Assembly: GCF_030246885.1 (NCBI RefSeq)
Contig: NZ_CP126739.1
Span: 1,736,001 to 1,800,000 of the forward strand
Length of the DNA: 64,000 nt
From: Microbacterium sp. zg-B185
GTDB taxonomy: Bacteria > Actinomycetota > Actinomycetes > Actinomycetales > Microbacteriaceae
Direction of reading: 5' to 3'
Shown: positions 19,434 to 31,591 of the stretch, one piece after another
Layout of the letters: the number at the start of each line of letters is the position of its first letter
Position numbering within the stretch: the first letter of the stretch is position 1
Made by a program: the position numbers and the translations under genes
The notes under the pieces: generated by a model
What the model was told of the DNA's origin: nothing
What the model saw: the letters and a program-made list of their open reading frames with translations, nothing else
The model's database searches: none

Positions 19434-19886
19434 GTGGCTGAAACTGTGGACGTCCCCATTATCGCCCCCGACGTCCCGGTGTACGCGCACCCCGGGGACG
19501 CCGGAGCTGATCTCGTCTCGACCGAGGCGCTGCGGCTGGAGCCCGGTCAGCGCGCACTCGTCGGCACCGGCGTGCGGATCGCGCTGCCGGACGGCTACGT
19601 CGCCTTCGTGGTGCCGCGCAGCGGCCTGGCCACCAAGCACGGGATCACGATCGTCAACAGCCCCGGCACGGTCGACGCCGGCTATCGCGGCGAGCTCAAG
19701 GCGACGCTGTTGAACACCGATCCCGAGCACGCCTACGACATCGCCGTCGGCGACCGCATCGCGCAGCTGATCGTGATGCCGGTGTCGAGGGCGAACTTCA
19801 TCCCGGTCGAGGCATTACCCGACAGCGCCCGTGGGGACGCCGGCTTCGGCTCGACCGGGTACCAGAAGAACGGAGTCCCCTCATGA
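19434..19886 (+). CDS. dut: dUTP diphosphatase
   Basis: Trimeric dUTPase that converts dUTP to dUMP and keeps uracil out of DNA; 150 residues. All five motifs are visible: HPGDAGADL (motif 1), PRSGLATKHGI (2), GTVDAGYRGEL (3), GDRIAQLIV (4) and the C-terminal RGDAGFGSTG (5). The GTG at 19434 gives the usual length. The stop overlaps the DUF3710 start (ATGA), and that gene in turn overlaps the DUF3159 gene, so all three are one coupled operon. Confidence 0.96.
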   Translation: MAETVDVPIIAPDVPVYAHPGDAGADLVSTEALRLEPGQRALVGTGVRIALPDGYVAFVVPRSGLATKHGITIVNSPGTVDAGYRGELKATLLNTDPEHAYDIAVGDRIAQLIVMPVSRANFIPVEALPDSARGDAGFGSTGYQKNGVPS

Positions 19887-20482
19887 CAGACCCGACACCC
19901 TCGGACGCGCCCACCGGCGGATCTCTCGCCGATCGCGCCACCGCCGGACCCTTCGACGAAGCCGAGGCGAACCCGGTGCGGCCCTACATCGACCTGGGCG
20001 GCATCAAGATCCTGCCGCGCGAGGGTCTGAACCTCCGCCTGGAGGTCGAGGAGCAGACCAAGCGCATCGTCGCGGTCGGGCTCGACTACGCCGGCTCCAC
20101 GCTGCAGGTCCAGCCGTTCGCGGCACCACGCAGCACGGGGCTGTGGGCAGAGACCCGGGAACAGATCAAGGCGCAGATCCGCCAGCAGGGTGGCCGCGTC
20201 GAGGAGCGCGAAGGCCCTCTCGGCGCAGAGCTGCTCGCCGAGGTCCCGGTCTCGGCCGGTCCCGACGGCGCCGCCGACAAGCGGCTCGCGCGCTTCGTCG
20301 GCGTGGACGGACCGCGGTGGTTCCTGCGCGGCGTGATCGGCGGCGCCGCCACCGGCGACGTGGAAGCAGCGGGCCAGGTCGAGGATCTGTTCCGCTCCAT
20401 CGTCGTGGTGCGGGGCGGGACCCCCATGCCGCCGCGTGATCTGATTCCGCTCCGGATGCCGGCCACGCCGGGAACGGCATGA
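19883..20482 (+). CDS. DUF3710 family protein
   Basis: A 199-residue soluble protein found next to dut across Micrococcales. Conserved parts include YIDLGGIKILPREGLNLRL, the RSTGLWAETREQIKAQI segment and RWFLRGVIGG. It overlaps dut and the next gene by four bases each (ATGA). No catalytic motif is recognised and the function is unknown; the tight coupling suggests it is made in fixed proportion with its neighbours. Confidence 0.88.
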   Translation: MTDPTPSDAPTGGSLADRATAGPFDEAEANPVRPYIDLGGIKILPREGLNLRLEVEEQTKRIVAVGLDYAGSTLQVQPFAAPRSTGLWAETREQIKAQIRQQGGRVEEREGPLGAELLAEVPVSAGPDGAADKRLARFVGVDGPRWFLRGVIGGAATGDVEAAGQVEDLFRSIVVVRGGTPMPPRDLIPLRMPATPGTA

Positions 20483-21240
20483 CCGACGCGCCGCGTCCGC
20501 AGGCGGGGAACGATCCTGAGGACGCCGCCGCGCGCTCCGAGCCGAGCGCTTCCGACGTGCTCGGTGCAGCGCTGGGCGGCGCGGCCAAGCGGGCGGGGCT
20601 GGATCCGGCGGAAGGCGCAGCCACCGGCCATGTCGTCTGGCGTGCGATGGGCGGCTGGCGCGGCATCCTGGAATCCGTCCTGCCGAGCCTCGTCTTCGTC
20701 GTGGCGTTCACCGTCTCGTACGACCCCGGCACGCAGGCCGGGAACCTGTGGCTGTCGCTCGGCCTTTCGGTGGGTCTGGCGGCGATCTTCACCATCATCC
20801 GACTGGTCACCAAATCGCCGCCGTCCGCCGCGATCGGCGGACTGCTGGCCACCGCGGGCGCGGCGGCGCTGGCGCTGTGGACCGGACGCGGCCAGGACAA
20901 CTTCGTCCTGGGATTCTTCACGAACGCCGCGTACGGCACGGCCTTCCTCGTCTCGGCGGTCATCGGCTGGTCGCTGATCGGCATCGCGGTGGGCTTCCTG
21001 ATGGGCGAAGGAACGCGCTGGCGTGCCGACAAGCGCAAACGGCGGGTGTTCTTCTGGCTCGCCCTCGCCTGGGGCGCGCTGTTCGCCGTCCGCCTCGCCG
21101 TTCAGCTGCCGCTGTATTTCGCCGGGGATGTGACGGCGCTCGGAACTCTGAAGCTGATCATGGGGCTGCCCCTTTTCGCACCGCTCGTGGCCGTCACATG
21201 GCTCGCGGTGCGCGCACTCTATCCGCCAACCTCCAAGTGA
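20479..21240 (+). CDS. DUF3159 family integral membrane protein
   Basis: A 253-residue protein with about six transmembrane segments, including LPSLVFVVAFTVSY, SVGLAAIFTIIRLV and the FFWLALAWGALFAVRLAVQL region. The family is an actinobacterial membrane protein of unknown function. A hydrophilic N-terminal 50 residues precede the membrane part. It ends the dut-DUF3710-DUF3159 operon; the gap after it carries the aconitase operator palindrome. Confidence 0.88.
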   Translation: MTDAPRPQAGNDPEDAAARSEPSASDVLGAALGGAAKRAGLDPAEGAATGHVVWRAMGGWRGILESVLPSLVFVVAFTVSYDPGTQAGNLWLSLGLSVGLAAIFTIIRLVTKSPPSAAIGGLLATAGAAALALWTGRGQDNFVLGFFTNAAYGTAFLVSAVIGWSLIGIAVGFLMGEGTRWRADKRKRRVFFWLALAWGALFAVRLAVQLPLYFAGDVTALGTLKLIMGLPLFAPLVAVTWLAVRALYPPTSK

Positions 21241-21243
21241 TAT

Positions 21244-21267
21244 ATTTATCTTGACATCAAGATAAAT
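21244..21267. promoter_or_regulatory. Perfect 24-bp AT-rich palindrome upstream of acnA (candidate operator)
   Basis: Two 11-base arms (ATTTATCTTGA and its exact complement) flank a CA centre. The centre contains TTGACA, which could also act as a -35 box. It starts four bases after the DUF3159 stop and lies about 108 bases before the acnA start, in otherwise GC-rich sequence. Size and symmetry fit a dimeric winged-helix (MarR-type) repressor site. A MarR regulator (TamR) is known to control aconitase in Streptomyces; identity with that site is not checked. Confidence 0.75.
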
Positions 21268-21374
21268 TTGCCTGCCACGCGGTAAGGCTGGCCTCACTAG
21301 CCAGTGCTGCCGGTGACGGGGAAGATGGGGAGTGCCGGGCCTTGCAGCTCGCTCCGCCGACGAAGGAGACACAC

Positions 21375-24209
<2,835 letters not shown>

Positions 24210-24216
24210 GCGCAGA

Positions 24217-24253
24217 GCGGAAGGGCCGGGTGCCATGCGCCCGGCCCTTCCGC
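24217..24253 (+). terminator. Hairpin terminator after acnA
   Basis: A perfect 14-bp stem with a nine-base loop starts eight bases after the acnA stop (core GGAAGGGCCGGG and its complement). There is no T tract, as is common in actinobacteria. Confidence 0.8.
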
Positions 24254-24268
24254 CGTCCCGGCCGCGGG

Positions 24269-24274
24269 TAGACT
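24269..24274 (+). promoter_or_regulatory. Candidate -10 element (TAGACT) for dxs
   Basis: TAGACT lies just after the acnA terminator. A start about seven bases on would give a leader of about 30 bases that includes the dxs ribosome site AAAGGAG. Confidence 0.4.
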
Positions 24275-24310
24275 TTCCAGGACCCTGCCATGGCTCGGAA
24301 AGGAGCACGA

Positions 24311-26272
24311 ATGTCGCTGCTGTCGTCCGTGTCCGGACCCCGGGACCTCGATGCGCTGAGCATCGAGCAGCTGGGACAGCTCGCCGACGAGATCCGTGAC
24401 TTCCTCATCGAGAACGTCTCCCGCACAGGCGGTCACCTGGGCCCCAACCTCGGGGTGGTCGAGCTGACCATCGCGATGCACCGGGTGTTCGACTCCCCGA
24501 ACGATCCGATGATCTTCGACACCGGTCATCAGTCCTACGTGCACAAGCTGCTGACCGGTCGCCAGGACTTCACCGGGCTGCGTGCCCGCGGGGGACTGGC
24601 CGGCTACCCGCAGCGGTCGGAGAGCCCACACGACGTGGTCGAATCCTCGCACGCCTCCAGTTCGCTCAGCTGGGCCGACGGAGTCTCGCGCGCACTGACG
24701 CGGACCGGACGCCTGGACAGGCATGTCGTCGCCGTCGTCGGTGACGGAGCCCTCACCGGCGGGATGACCTGGGAAGCGCTCAACAACATCTCCGACGACA
24801 ACGACCGCAACCTGGTCATCGTCGTCAACGACAACGGCCGATCGTATGCGCCGACCATCGGCGGCATGGCCCGCTACCTCAACCGCGTGCGCACGGCCGA
24901 CAGCTACCGCACCCTGCATCAGAGCTCGGACTCGTTCGCCCGACGGCTGGGCCCGGCCGCGCGCGCCTTCTACCGTGGGGTGCGAGGCGGAACGCATGGC
25001 TTCCTGTCGCGCTTCACGAACAACGCCGCGCTCTATTCGAATCTGGACATCAAATACCTCGGCCCCGTCGACGGCCACGACCTGCCCGTGCTGCTGGAGA
25101 CACTGCAGCTGGCGAAGGATTTCGGCGCGCCTGTCATCGTGCACGCGATCACCGAGAAGGGCCGCGGGTACCAGCCGGCCCGGGATGATGAAGCCGACCA
25201 GTTCCACGCCGTGGGTCGCATCGACCCCACCTCCGGCGAGCCGGTCGGCGCGTCCTCCGCCACAGCGTGGACCGACGTCTTCGCAGAAGAACTGGTCGCC
25301 GTGGGGGAGGAGCGCCCCGAGATCATCGGCATCACGGCGGCGATGCTGCGTCCGACCGGGCTGCTTCCGTTCGCCCAGCGCTTCCCCGATCGCGTCCTCG
25401 ACGTCGGCATCGCCGAGCAGCACGCCGTCGCATCTGCGGCGGGGCTGGCATACGGCGGATTGCACCCCGTGGTGGCGCTCTACGCGACGTTCATGAATCG
25501 TGCCTTCGATCAGGTGATGATGGATGTCGCGCTGCACCGCGCGGGCGTCACATTCGTCCTGGACCGGGCCGGAGTGACCGGGCCGGACGGTCCCAGCCAT
25601 CACGGGATCTGGGATCTGGCGATGCTGCAGCTCGTGCCGCACATCCGCATCGCCGCCCCGCGCGACGCGGAGCGGCTTCGCGAGGAGCTGCGCGAAGCGG
25701 TCGGCGTGGAGGATGCACCCACCGTCGTGCGGTTCCCGAAGGGCACGGTCAGCCCTACGCTGCCGGCGCTGGAGCGCCTTCGCGACGGCGTGGACGTGCT
25801 CGTTCGATCCGACGCGCAGGACGTGCTGATCGTGGGCATCGGCCCGATGGCGCATCTTGCGGTCGACGTGGCGCGCCGGCTCGGCGCGCAGGGGATCGGG
25901 GCCACCGTCGTGGACCCGAGGTGGGTCGTCCCCGTGCAGCCGTCCATCGTGGAGCTGGCGGCATCCCATCGCCTGGTGATCACCATCGAGGACGGGATCC
26001 GCGTGGGCGGCATCGGAACGCGCGTACGGCAGGTGCTGCGCGAAGCCGGGGTGGACACCGCCGTGGACGAACTGGGGCTCCCCGACGAGTTCATCCCGCA
26101 CGCGACGCGGGAGCAGATCCTGGAGGATGCCGGGCTCACGCCCGCGAAGATCGCGCAGGACGTGGTATCGCAGGTGCTGGGCACCCGCATACCGGTGGCG
26201 CGCCCGACCGAGCAGCATCCCGATTGGATGGCCGGCGTTCCCACGCCCGACGACGAGGTGCGCGACGCGTAA
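24311..26272 (+). CDS. dxs: 1-deoxy-D-xylulose-5-phosphate synthase
   Basis: First enzyme of the MEP isoprenoid pathway: joins pyruvate and glyceraldehyde 3-phosphate using thiamine diphosphate. The 653-residue protein has the N-terminal SRTGGHLGPNLGVVELT, the ThDP motif GDGALTGGMTWEALNN, the pyrimidine domain with DVGIAEQHAV and DRAGVTGPDGPSHHG, and a C-terminal transketolase domain. The ATG at 24311 has AAAGGAG six bases upstream. It is monocistronic between two hairpins. Confidence 0.96.
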   Translation: MSLLSSVSGPRDLDALSIEQLGQLADEIRDFLIENVSRTGGHLGPNLGVVELTIAMHRVFDSPNDPMIFDTGHQSYVHKLLTGRQDFTGLRARGGLAGYPQRSESPHDVVESSHASSSLSWADGVSRALTRTGRLDRHVVAVVGDGALTGGMTWEALNNISDDNDRNLVIVVNDNGRSYAPTIGGMARYLNRVRTADSYRTLHQSSDSFARRLGPAARAFYRGVRGGTHGFLSRFTNNAALYSNLDIKYLGPVDGHDLPVLLETLQLAKDFGAPVIVHAITEKGRGYQPARDDEADQFHAVGRIDPTSGEPVGASSATAWTDVFAEELVAVGEERPEIIGITAAMLRPTGLLPFAQRFPDRVLDVGIAEQHAVASAAGLAYGGLHPVVALYATFMNRAFDQVMMDVALHRAGVTFVLDRAGVTGPDGPSHHGIWDLAMLQLVPHIRIAAPRDAERLREELREAVGVEDAPTVVRFPKGTVSPTLPALERLRDGVDVLVRSDAQDVLIVGIGPMAHLAVDVARRLGAQGIGATVVDPRWVVPVQPSIVELAASHRLVITIEDGIRVGGIGTRVRQVLREAGVDTAVDELGLPDEFIPHATREQILEDAGLTPAKIAQDVVSQVLGTRIPVARPTEQHPDWMAGVPTPDDEVRDA

Positions 26273-26305
26273 CCGGCAGTCTCGGCATCCCTCGCCGCAA
26301 CGCAC

Positions 26306-26336
26306 AGCGCCCGTCCTCACAACGAGGACGGGCGCT
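26306..26336. terminator. Bidirectional terminator between dxs and fadJ
   Basis: A perfect 13-bp stem (core GCGCCCGTCCTC) with a five-base loop ACAAC lies between the two convergent genes and can serve both. Confidence 0.85.
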
Positions 26337-26350
26337 TGCGTGCGCAGGCT

Positions 26351-28510
26351 CTATCCTGCGATCCCCTTGATCATCGGGTGATGGAAGGTGTCGCCGAAGA
26401 CACGCTCGGAGGCACCCTCGCGGTCCAGGTAGGGCGAGGCCCCACCATCGATGAACGGCCAGGCCGCCCCGAGGATCAGGCACAGGTCGATATCCTCGAC
26501 CGCGGGGACGACCCCCTCGTCCAGCATCAGCTTGATCTCCTGCGCCAGACCGTCCTGCACCCGGCCGAGGATCTCGGCTTCGGTCGCGGGCGTGGAGCCG
26601 ACGGCGCCCTTGAGCACCTTCTCGGCCGCCTTGGTCCATCCGGTGACCCTGCCGTTCTTGTCCTTCTCGACCACGTCGGGAAGCTCGGCGAGCCGGTGGA
26701 AGTTCTCCGACGCGAAGAACCGCCCGGGGAAGGCGTGCGCCATCGTGTCCTGCACGTGCGCGGCGACCTTCCAGCCGACCAGATCGATGAGCTGGAACGG
26801 GGTCATCGGCAGCCCGATCGGCGCAAACGCCTTCTCGACGGTCAGCAGCGGAGTGCCCTCGTAGATGGCCCGCGCGGCTTCGCCCATCACCTTGGCCAGC
26901 AGACGATTGACCACGAAGCCCGGGGCGTCGGCGGTCAGGACCGCGCTCTTGCCGAGCCCGCGGGCCACGACGAACGCGGTCGACAGGGCGGCATCGGTGG
27001 TCTGCGGCGTCGTGACGATCTCGATCAGGGGCATGACGGCGACCGGGTTGAAGAAGTGGAAGCCCACGAGCCGCTCTGGGTGGGCCAGCTTCGCGCCGAT
27101 CTCCTCGACGGAGAGCGACGAGGTGTTCGTCGCGAGGATCGTGTCATCGGCGACGATCTTCTCGATGTCGCCGAAGACCTGCTGCTTGACGCCGACCTCT
27201 TCGAACACGGCCTCGATGACGAAGTCGCAGTCCGCGAACTCGGCCTTGTCGGTGGTGCCGCGAACGAGGGCACGGAGACGGTTGGCCGCATCGCCGTCGA
27301 GCCGGCCCTTGGCCTCGAGCTTGCCGATCTCCTCATGGATGGAGGCGATCCCCTTGTCCACGCGCGCCTGGTCGAGGTCGGTGATCAGCACGGGAACCTG
27401 CAGTTTGCGCAGGAACAGCAGCGCGAACTGGCCGGCCATGAGCCCGGCGCCGATGATGCCGACCTTGGTGACCTTCTTCGCGAGTGCCTTGTCCGGTGCC
27501 CCGACGGGCCGTTTCGCACGCTTCTGCACCAGATCGAACGCATACATCGACGCGGCGAACTGGTCGCCGGTCACGAGTTCGGCCAGCGCCTCGTCCTCGC
27601 GCGCGAAGCCTTCCGCCTTCGTGCCGCTCTTGGCCTTGTCGAGCAGCTCGAGCGCCGCGTACGGCGATCTGGGAATCAGACCGATCCGGCTCTCCAGCAT
27701 GCCGCGGGCCATCTTGATCGCGATCGGCCATTTCGTGAGGCGTTCGATCTTGCCCGGCTCCTGCTTGCGGTCGACCTTGATCTTGCCGCCGAGCACCCCG
27801 TCCGCCCACTTCAGCGAGTCCTCGAGGTAATTCGACGCGGGGAAGATCGCATCGACGATGCCGTAGTCGAAGGCCTGCGCCGGCTTGAGCATTCGGTTCT
27901 GCTTGAGCGGATTGGAGATGACCACCTCGAGCGCATTCTCGATGCCGATCAGGTTGGGCAGCAGGTACGCGCCTCCCCACCCGGGGATGATGCCGAGGAA
28001 CACCTCCGGCAACGCGATGGCGGCCGCCGACGCATCCACCGTGCGGTAGGTCGAGTTCAGCGCGATCTCGAGCCCGCCGCCGAGGGCGAGCCCGTTCACG
28101 AACGCGAACGACGGGACACCGAGCTCGGAGAGCCTGCCCAGCACCGAGTGTCCGAGCTGCGCGACCAGCCGCGCGGTCTTCTTGGACTCCACGCGGCTGA
28201 TGTCGGACAGATCCGCTCCGGCGGCGAGGATGTACTGCTTGCCGGTGATCCCGACCGCGTGGATCTCGCCGGCCGCCGCACGGGCCTTCAGCCCGTCAAG
28301 GACGGTGCCGAGCTCCTTCAGGGTGGACGGCCCGAGTGTGTTCGGGCGAGTGTGGTCGCGGCCGTTGTCCAGCGTGATCAGTGCGAGCACCTTTCCCGAG
28401 CCGAGGCGGATGTCGCGTGCGCGGGAGTGAGTGACCACCTCTCCGTCGGCGAGGGCGTCCAGGGGCGAGAAGTCGACCTTCGCGTACTGATCGGATGCGG
28501 TGCTGGTCAT
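26351..28510 (-). CDS. fadJ: Fatty acid oxidation multienzyme: enoyl-CoA hydratase / 3-hydroxyacyl-CoA dehydrogenase
   Basis: Trifunctional-type beta-oxidation protein of 719 residues. The N-terminal crotonase domain (about 1-300) has FVNGLALGGGLEIALNS and PEVFLGIIPGWGGAYLLP with the catalytic Glu pair. The 3-hydroxyacyl-CoA dehydrogenase part starts at VGIIGAGLMAGQFA (NAD site) and has the catalytic His and Glu in GFHFFNPVAVMPLIEIV. The ATG at 28510 (MTSTASDQYA) was chosen; the open frame beyond runs into the thiolase gene. It is 11 bases downstream of the thiolase gene, which supplies the last step, so the two form an operon. Confidence 0.94.
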   Translation of the reverse strand: MTSTASDQYAKVDFSPLDALADGEVVTHSRARDIRLGSGKVLALITLDNGRDHTRPNTLGPSTLKELGTVLDGLKARAAAGEIHAVGITGKQYILAAGADLSDISRVESKKTARLVAQLGHSVLGRLSELGVPSFAFVNGLALGGGLEIALNSTYRTVDASAAAIALPEVFLGIIPGWGGAYLLPNLIGIENALEVVISNPLKQNRMLKPAQAFDYGIVDAIFPASNYLEDSLKWADGVLGGKIKVDRKQEPGKIERLTKWPIAIKMARGMLESRIGLIPRSPYAALELLDKAKSGTKAEGFAREDEALAELVTGDQFAASMYAFDLVQKRAKRPVGAPDKALAKKVTKVGIIGAGLMAGQFALLFLRKLQVPVLITDLDQARVDKGIASIHEEIGKLEAKGRLDGDAANRLRALVRGTTDKAEFADCDFVIEAVFEEVGVKQQVFGDIEKIVADDTILATNTSSLSVEEIGAKLAHPERLVGFHFFNPVAVMPLIEIVTTPQTTDAALSTAFVVARGLGKSAVLTADAPGFVVNRLLAKVMGEAARAIYEGTPLLTVEKAFAPIGLPMTPFQLIDLVGWKVAAHVQDTMAHAFPGRFFASENFHRLAELPDVVEKDKNGRVTGWTKAAEKVLKGAVGSTPATEAEILGRVQDGLAQEIKLMLDEGVVPAVEDIDLCLILGAAWPFIDGGASPYLDREGASERVFGDTFHHPMIKGIAG

Positions 28511-28521
28511 CGTCGCGCTGC

Positions 28522-29730
28522 TCACTTCTTCCGCTTGCCGTTGTAGAAGGGGTTCTCCCAGATGACCGAGCCGCCCTGTCCGAGACCGACGCACATGGCG
28601 GTCAGACCGTAGCGCACGTCCGGACGCTCGGCGAACTGCGCCGCGAGCTGGATCATCAGACGCACACCGGATGCCGCCAGGGGGTGTCCCAGCGCGATCG
28701 CGCCGCCCCACTGATTGACGCGGGGGTCGTCATCCGCGATTCCGAAGTGGTCAAGGAGCGAGATCACCTGGATGGCGAACGCCTCGTTCAGTTCGAACAG
28801 GCCGATGTCCTCGATGGTCAGGCCCGCCTTGCGCAGCGCCTTCTCGGTGGACGGGATCGGGCCGATGCCCATGATCTCGGGCTGCACTCCGGCGAACGCG
28901 AACGAGACGAGCTTCATCTTCGGCGTCAGTCCGAGCTCCTTCACGGCGGTGCCGCCGGCCAGCAGCGACATCGTCGCGCCGTCGGTGAGCGGCGACGACG
29001 TCCCCGCCGTCACCCGACCGTGCGGGCGGAAGGGCGTCTTCAGCCCGGCGAGACCCTCCATCGTGGTCTCCGGACGCCGGCCCTCGTCCTCGGTGGCCAA
29101 CCCCCACGTACCGTCGGCGTCCTTGATCGCCACCGGCACCAGGTCGGGCTGGAACTTGCCGGCCTCATAGGCGGCCTGCACCTTGTGCTGACTGAGCATT
29201 CCGAACCGGTCGGCGCGCTCCTTGGTCAGGTCGGGGAAGCGGTCGTGAATGCGCTCGGCGGTGAGACCCATGTTCAGGGCGTCCGCACTGACGAGCTTCT
29301 CGGCGACGAACCTCGGGTTCGGGTCGACGTTGCTGCCGTCCAGCGGGTGGCGACCCATGTGCTCGACGCCGCCCGCCAGGGCGAGGTCGTACATGCCCAT
29401 GCCGATGGATCCGGCCATCGTGGTGACGCTGGTCATCGCCCCCGCGCACATCCGGTCGATCGCGAAGCCGGGCACCGTCACGGGCAGGCCGGCGAGGATC
29501 GCCACGGAGCGGCCGAGGGTCAGGCCCTGGTCACCTGTCTGCGAGGTCGCGGCGATCGCGACGTCGTCGATGCGCTCCGCGGGAACGTTCGGGTTTCGCT
29601 CCATGAGCCCGATGCTCGCCTTGACCGCCAGGTCGTCGGCTCGGGTGTTCCAATACATGCCCTTCTCGCCGGCGCGCCCGAAGGGCGTACGCATACCATC
29701 GACGAAAAAGACGTCCGAGATCTCGGCCAC
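28522..29730 (-). CDS. fadA: Acetyl-CoA C-acyltransferase (thiolase)
   Basis: Thiolytic cleavage of 3-ketoacyl-CoA, 402 residues. Nucleophile Cys95 is in DRMCAGAMTS, the His in NEAFA, GGAIALGHPLAASG carries a further catalytic His, and the second Cys is in AMCVGLGQGG. The GTG start at 29730 has GGAGGC upstream, and a TAGGCT box (29758-29763 on the complement) could be the -10 with a leader of about 20 bases. First gene of the thiolase-fadJ operon. Confidence 0.95.
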   Translation of the reverse strand: MAEISDVFFVDGMRTPFGRAGEKGMYWNTRADDLAVKASIGLMERNPNVPAERIDDVAIAATSQTGDQGLTLGRSVAILAGLPVTVPGFAIDRMCAGAMTSVTTMAGSIGMGMYDLALAGGVEHMGRHPLDGSNVDPNPRFVAEKLVSADALNMGLTAERIHDRFPDLTKERADRFGMLSQHKVQAAYEAGKFQPDLVPVAIKDADGTWGLATEDEGRRPETTMEGLAGLKTPFRPHGRVTAGTSSPLTDGATMSLLAGGTAVKELGLTPKMKLVSFAFAGVQPEIMGIGPIPSTEKALRKAGLTIEDIGLFELNEAFAIQVISLLDHFGIADDDPRVNQWGGAIALGHPLAASGVRLMIQLAAQFAERPDVRYGLTAMCVGLGQGGSVIWENPFYNGKRKK

Positions 29731-29802
29731 TCTGCCTCCGTAATTAGGGATGATCTCAGCCTAGGAGGCGGGTCGAAAGGCCCGGTATCGGTTGGGTCGA
29801 AC

Positions 29803-31002
29803 CTACGAAGCGTTCTCCGGGTCCGGAGCAGGGCTTTGCACGGATTGCACAAAGGCATCCGCGATCAGCTGTGCAGTCTGCGCAATCTGCCACGGGCGAG
29901 CGCCGAGTTCGGCCAACATCTCGCCGACGGATGCCGCGGTCAGAGGCACCGGAGGCGCCCAGGCCACCCGCCGCAGCAGTTCGGGCGTGAGCAGGTTCTC
30001 GGTGGGCATCGTGAGTTCTTCGGCGCGCGCCTCGACGACCGGTCGTGCGGCCTTCAACCGCGCGTCCGCCTCGGGATTGCGATCAGGCCACGCGCGCGCA
30101 GGCGGGATCGAATCCCCACCGCTCGCGCGCTCGAGCGGGAGATCGGGGTCGGCGCGTCCGGCCTCGAAGGCGGCCCACCATCTGTCCAGCTGAGTCCGGC
30201 TCGCCCGGCCGGTGAACTCCTTGATCTGCGCCAGCTCTTGCTTGCTCTTCGGGTCGGCGATGAGCGCCGCGAGCAGTGCACGGTCGGGAACGAGACGGCC
30301 CGGCGAGACATCCTGCTCTCGTGCGTAGTCCTCGCGCGCCGTCCACAGCGCCCGTGCGACGGCGAGCGCCCGGCGGCCCCGGACGGCGTGCAGCCCGCTG
30401 AGACGCCGCCACGGCTCTTCCCGTGCCGGCTTCGGGATGCGATCGAGCACGGCGCGGAACTCCTCCGCCGCGAACTCCGTCTTGCCCTGTTCGGCGAGTT
30501 CGGCGACCAGCACGTCTCGCACGTCGACGAGATGCTCGACATCCAGCGCCGCATACTCGAGCCAGGACTGCGGGAGTGGGCGAGTGGACCAGTCCGAGGC
30601 GGAGTGCGCCTTGGCCAGGCTGATCCCGAGCGTGTCCTCCACGACGGCGCCGAGCCCGACGCGCGCGTGACCGAGCAGCCGTGCGGCCAATTCGGTGTCG
30701 AAGATGGTCTCCGGCTCCAACCCGAGCTCACGCAGCGAGGGCAGATCCTGGCTGGCGGCGTGCAGGACCCATTCCACCGAGCCGATCGCCTCTTGCAGCG
30801 CGCTGAAGTCTCCGACGGCGGGCGGGTCGAACAGGAACACGCCGGACCCGCGGCGGAACATCTGGACGAGATAGGCGCGCTGCGAGTAGCGGAAGCCCGA
30901 GGCGCGTTCCACATCGACGGCGACCGGGCCGGTTCCGCCGGAGAGCCTGGCGACGGCATCCGCGTACCCGGCGGCGTCGGTGATGACGGTGTACTCAGCC
31001 AC
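29803..31002 (-). CDS. rnd: Ribonuclease D family protein (DEDD exonuclease with HRDC domain)
   Basis: A 3'-5' exoribonuclease of 399 residues. The exonuclease metal ligands appear as VAVDVERA (Exo I), HAASQDLPSL (Exo II) and YAALDVEHL (Exo III). An HRDC domain follows at about 210-295. The C-terminal 100 residues form a helical extension common in actinobacterial members. The GTG start at 31002 lies inside the 3' end of the DUF3000 gene (8-base overlap), so the two are co-translated. Confidence 0.9.
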   Translation of the reverse strand: MAEYTVITDAAGYADAVARLSGGTGPVAVDVERASGFRYSQRAYLVQMFRRGSGVFLFDPPAVGDFSALQEAIGSVEWVLHAASQDLPSLRELGLEPETIFDTELAARLLGHARVGLGAVVEDTLGISLAKAHSASDWSTRPLPQSWLEYAALDVEHLVDVRDVLVAELAEQGKTEFAAEEFRAVLDRIPKPAREEPWRRLSGLHAVRGRRALAVARALWTAREDYAREQDVSPGRLVPDRALLAALIADPKSKQELAQIKEFTGRASRTQLDRWWAAFEAGRADPDLPLERASGGDSIPPARAWPDRNPEADARLKAARPVVEARAEELTMPTENLLTPELLRRVAWAPPVPLTAASVGEMLAELGARPWQIAQTAQLIADAFVQSVQSPAPDPENAS

Positions 31003-31585
31003 GCGCAGCCTTGCGCGAGCCGAGCACAGCGATGTCCTCGGAGCCCGGCGGCAGACCGGCGAGCATGCACACCAACTCGGACCAGGCCTCCACGTGCGGC
31101 CTCATGCTGCCCTCGGGCGTCCAGGATGCGCGCAGCTCGATCTGCGCGCCGTCGCCTTCCGCGGCCAGCCCGCCGAAGCCCTTCGAGAGGGTCTTGGTCG
31201 CGGTGCCTGAGGCGGAGTGGTAGCGGGCGTGTCGGGAATCCAGGGCGTCCATCAGCCACGACCATGCCACATCCGCCAGGAGCGGGTCCACACCGATGTC
31301 AGGTTCCAGCGGCGCCTGTGCGAAGCACACGATGCGCCACGCACCGCCCCACGGTTCCGGCTCGTCCGGGTCGTGGAGCAGGATGAACCGCCCCGTCCCG
31401 TACGGCGAGTCCACGCCCTCCTGCTCCGGGCGGACGTCGCCGGCCAGGGCGATGCACTCGGGTGCGAGACCGGCCGGCGCGGGGATCTCCCGGACCGAGA
31501 GATCACTGCGGAACACGGTCGATCGCAGGTCCGCCGTCGCACGCTCGAACGACGGCGGCTCGGTCGGGGGACGATGGGCAGCCAC
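30995..31585 (-). CDS. DUF3000 family protein
   Basis: A 196-residue conserved actinobacterial protein of unknown function, always seen near RNase D. Conserved stretches include GRFILLHDPDEPEPWGG and VDPLLADVAWSWLMDAL. The GTG at 31585 has no ribosome site but is preceded by TAGTCT and six bases on the complement, fitting a leaderless message. It overlaps rnd by eight bases. Confidence 0.87.
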   Translation of the reverse strand: MAAHRPPTEPPSFERATADLRSTVFRSDLSVREIPAPAGLAPECIALAGDVRPEQEGVDSPYGTGRFILLHDPDEPEPWGGAWRIVCFAQAPLEPDIGVDPLLADVAWSWLMDALDSRHARYHSASGTATKTLSKGFGGLAAEGDGAQIELRASWTPEGSMRPHVEAWSELVCMLAGLPPGSEDIAVLGSRKAARG

Positions 31586-31591
31586 GCCGAA

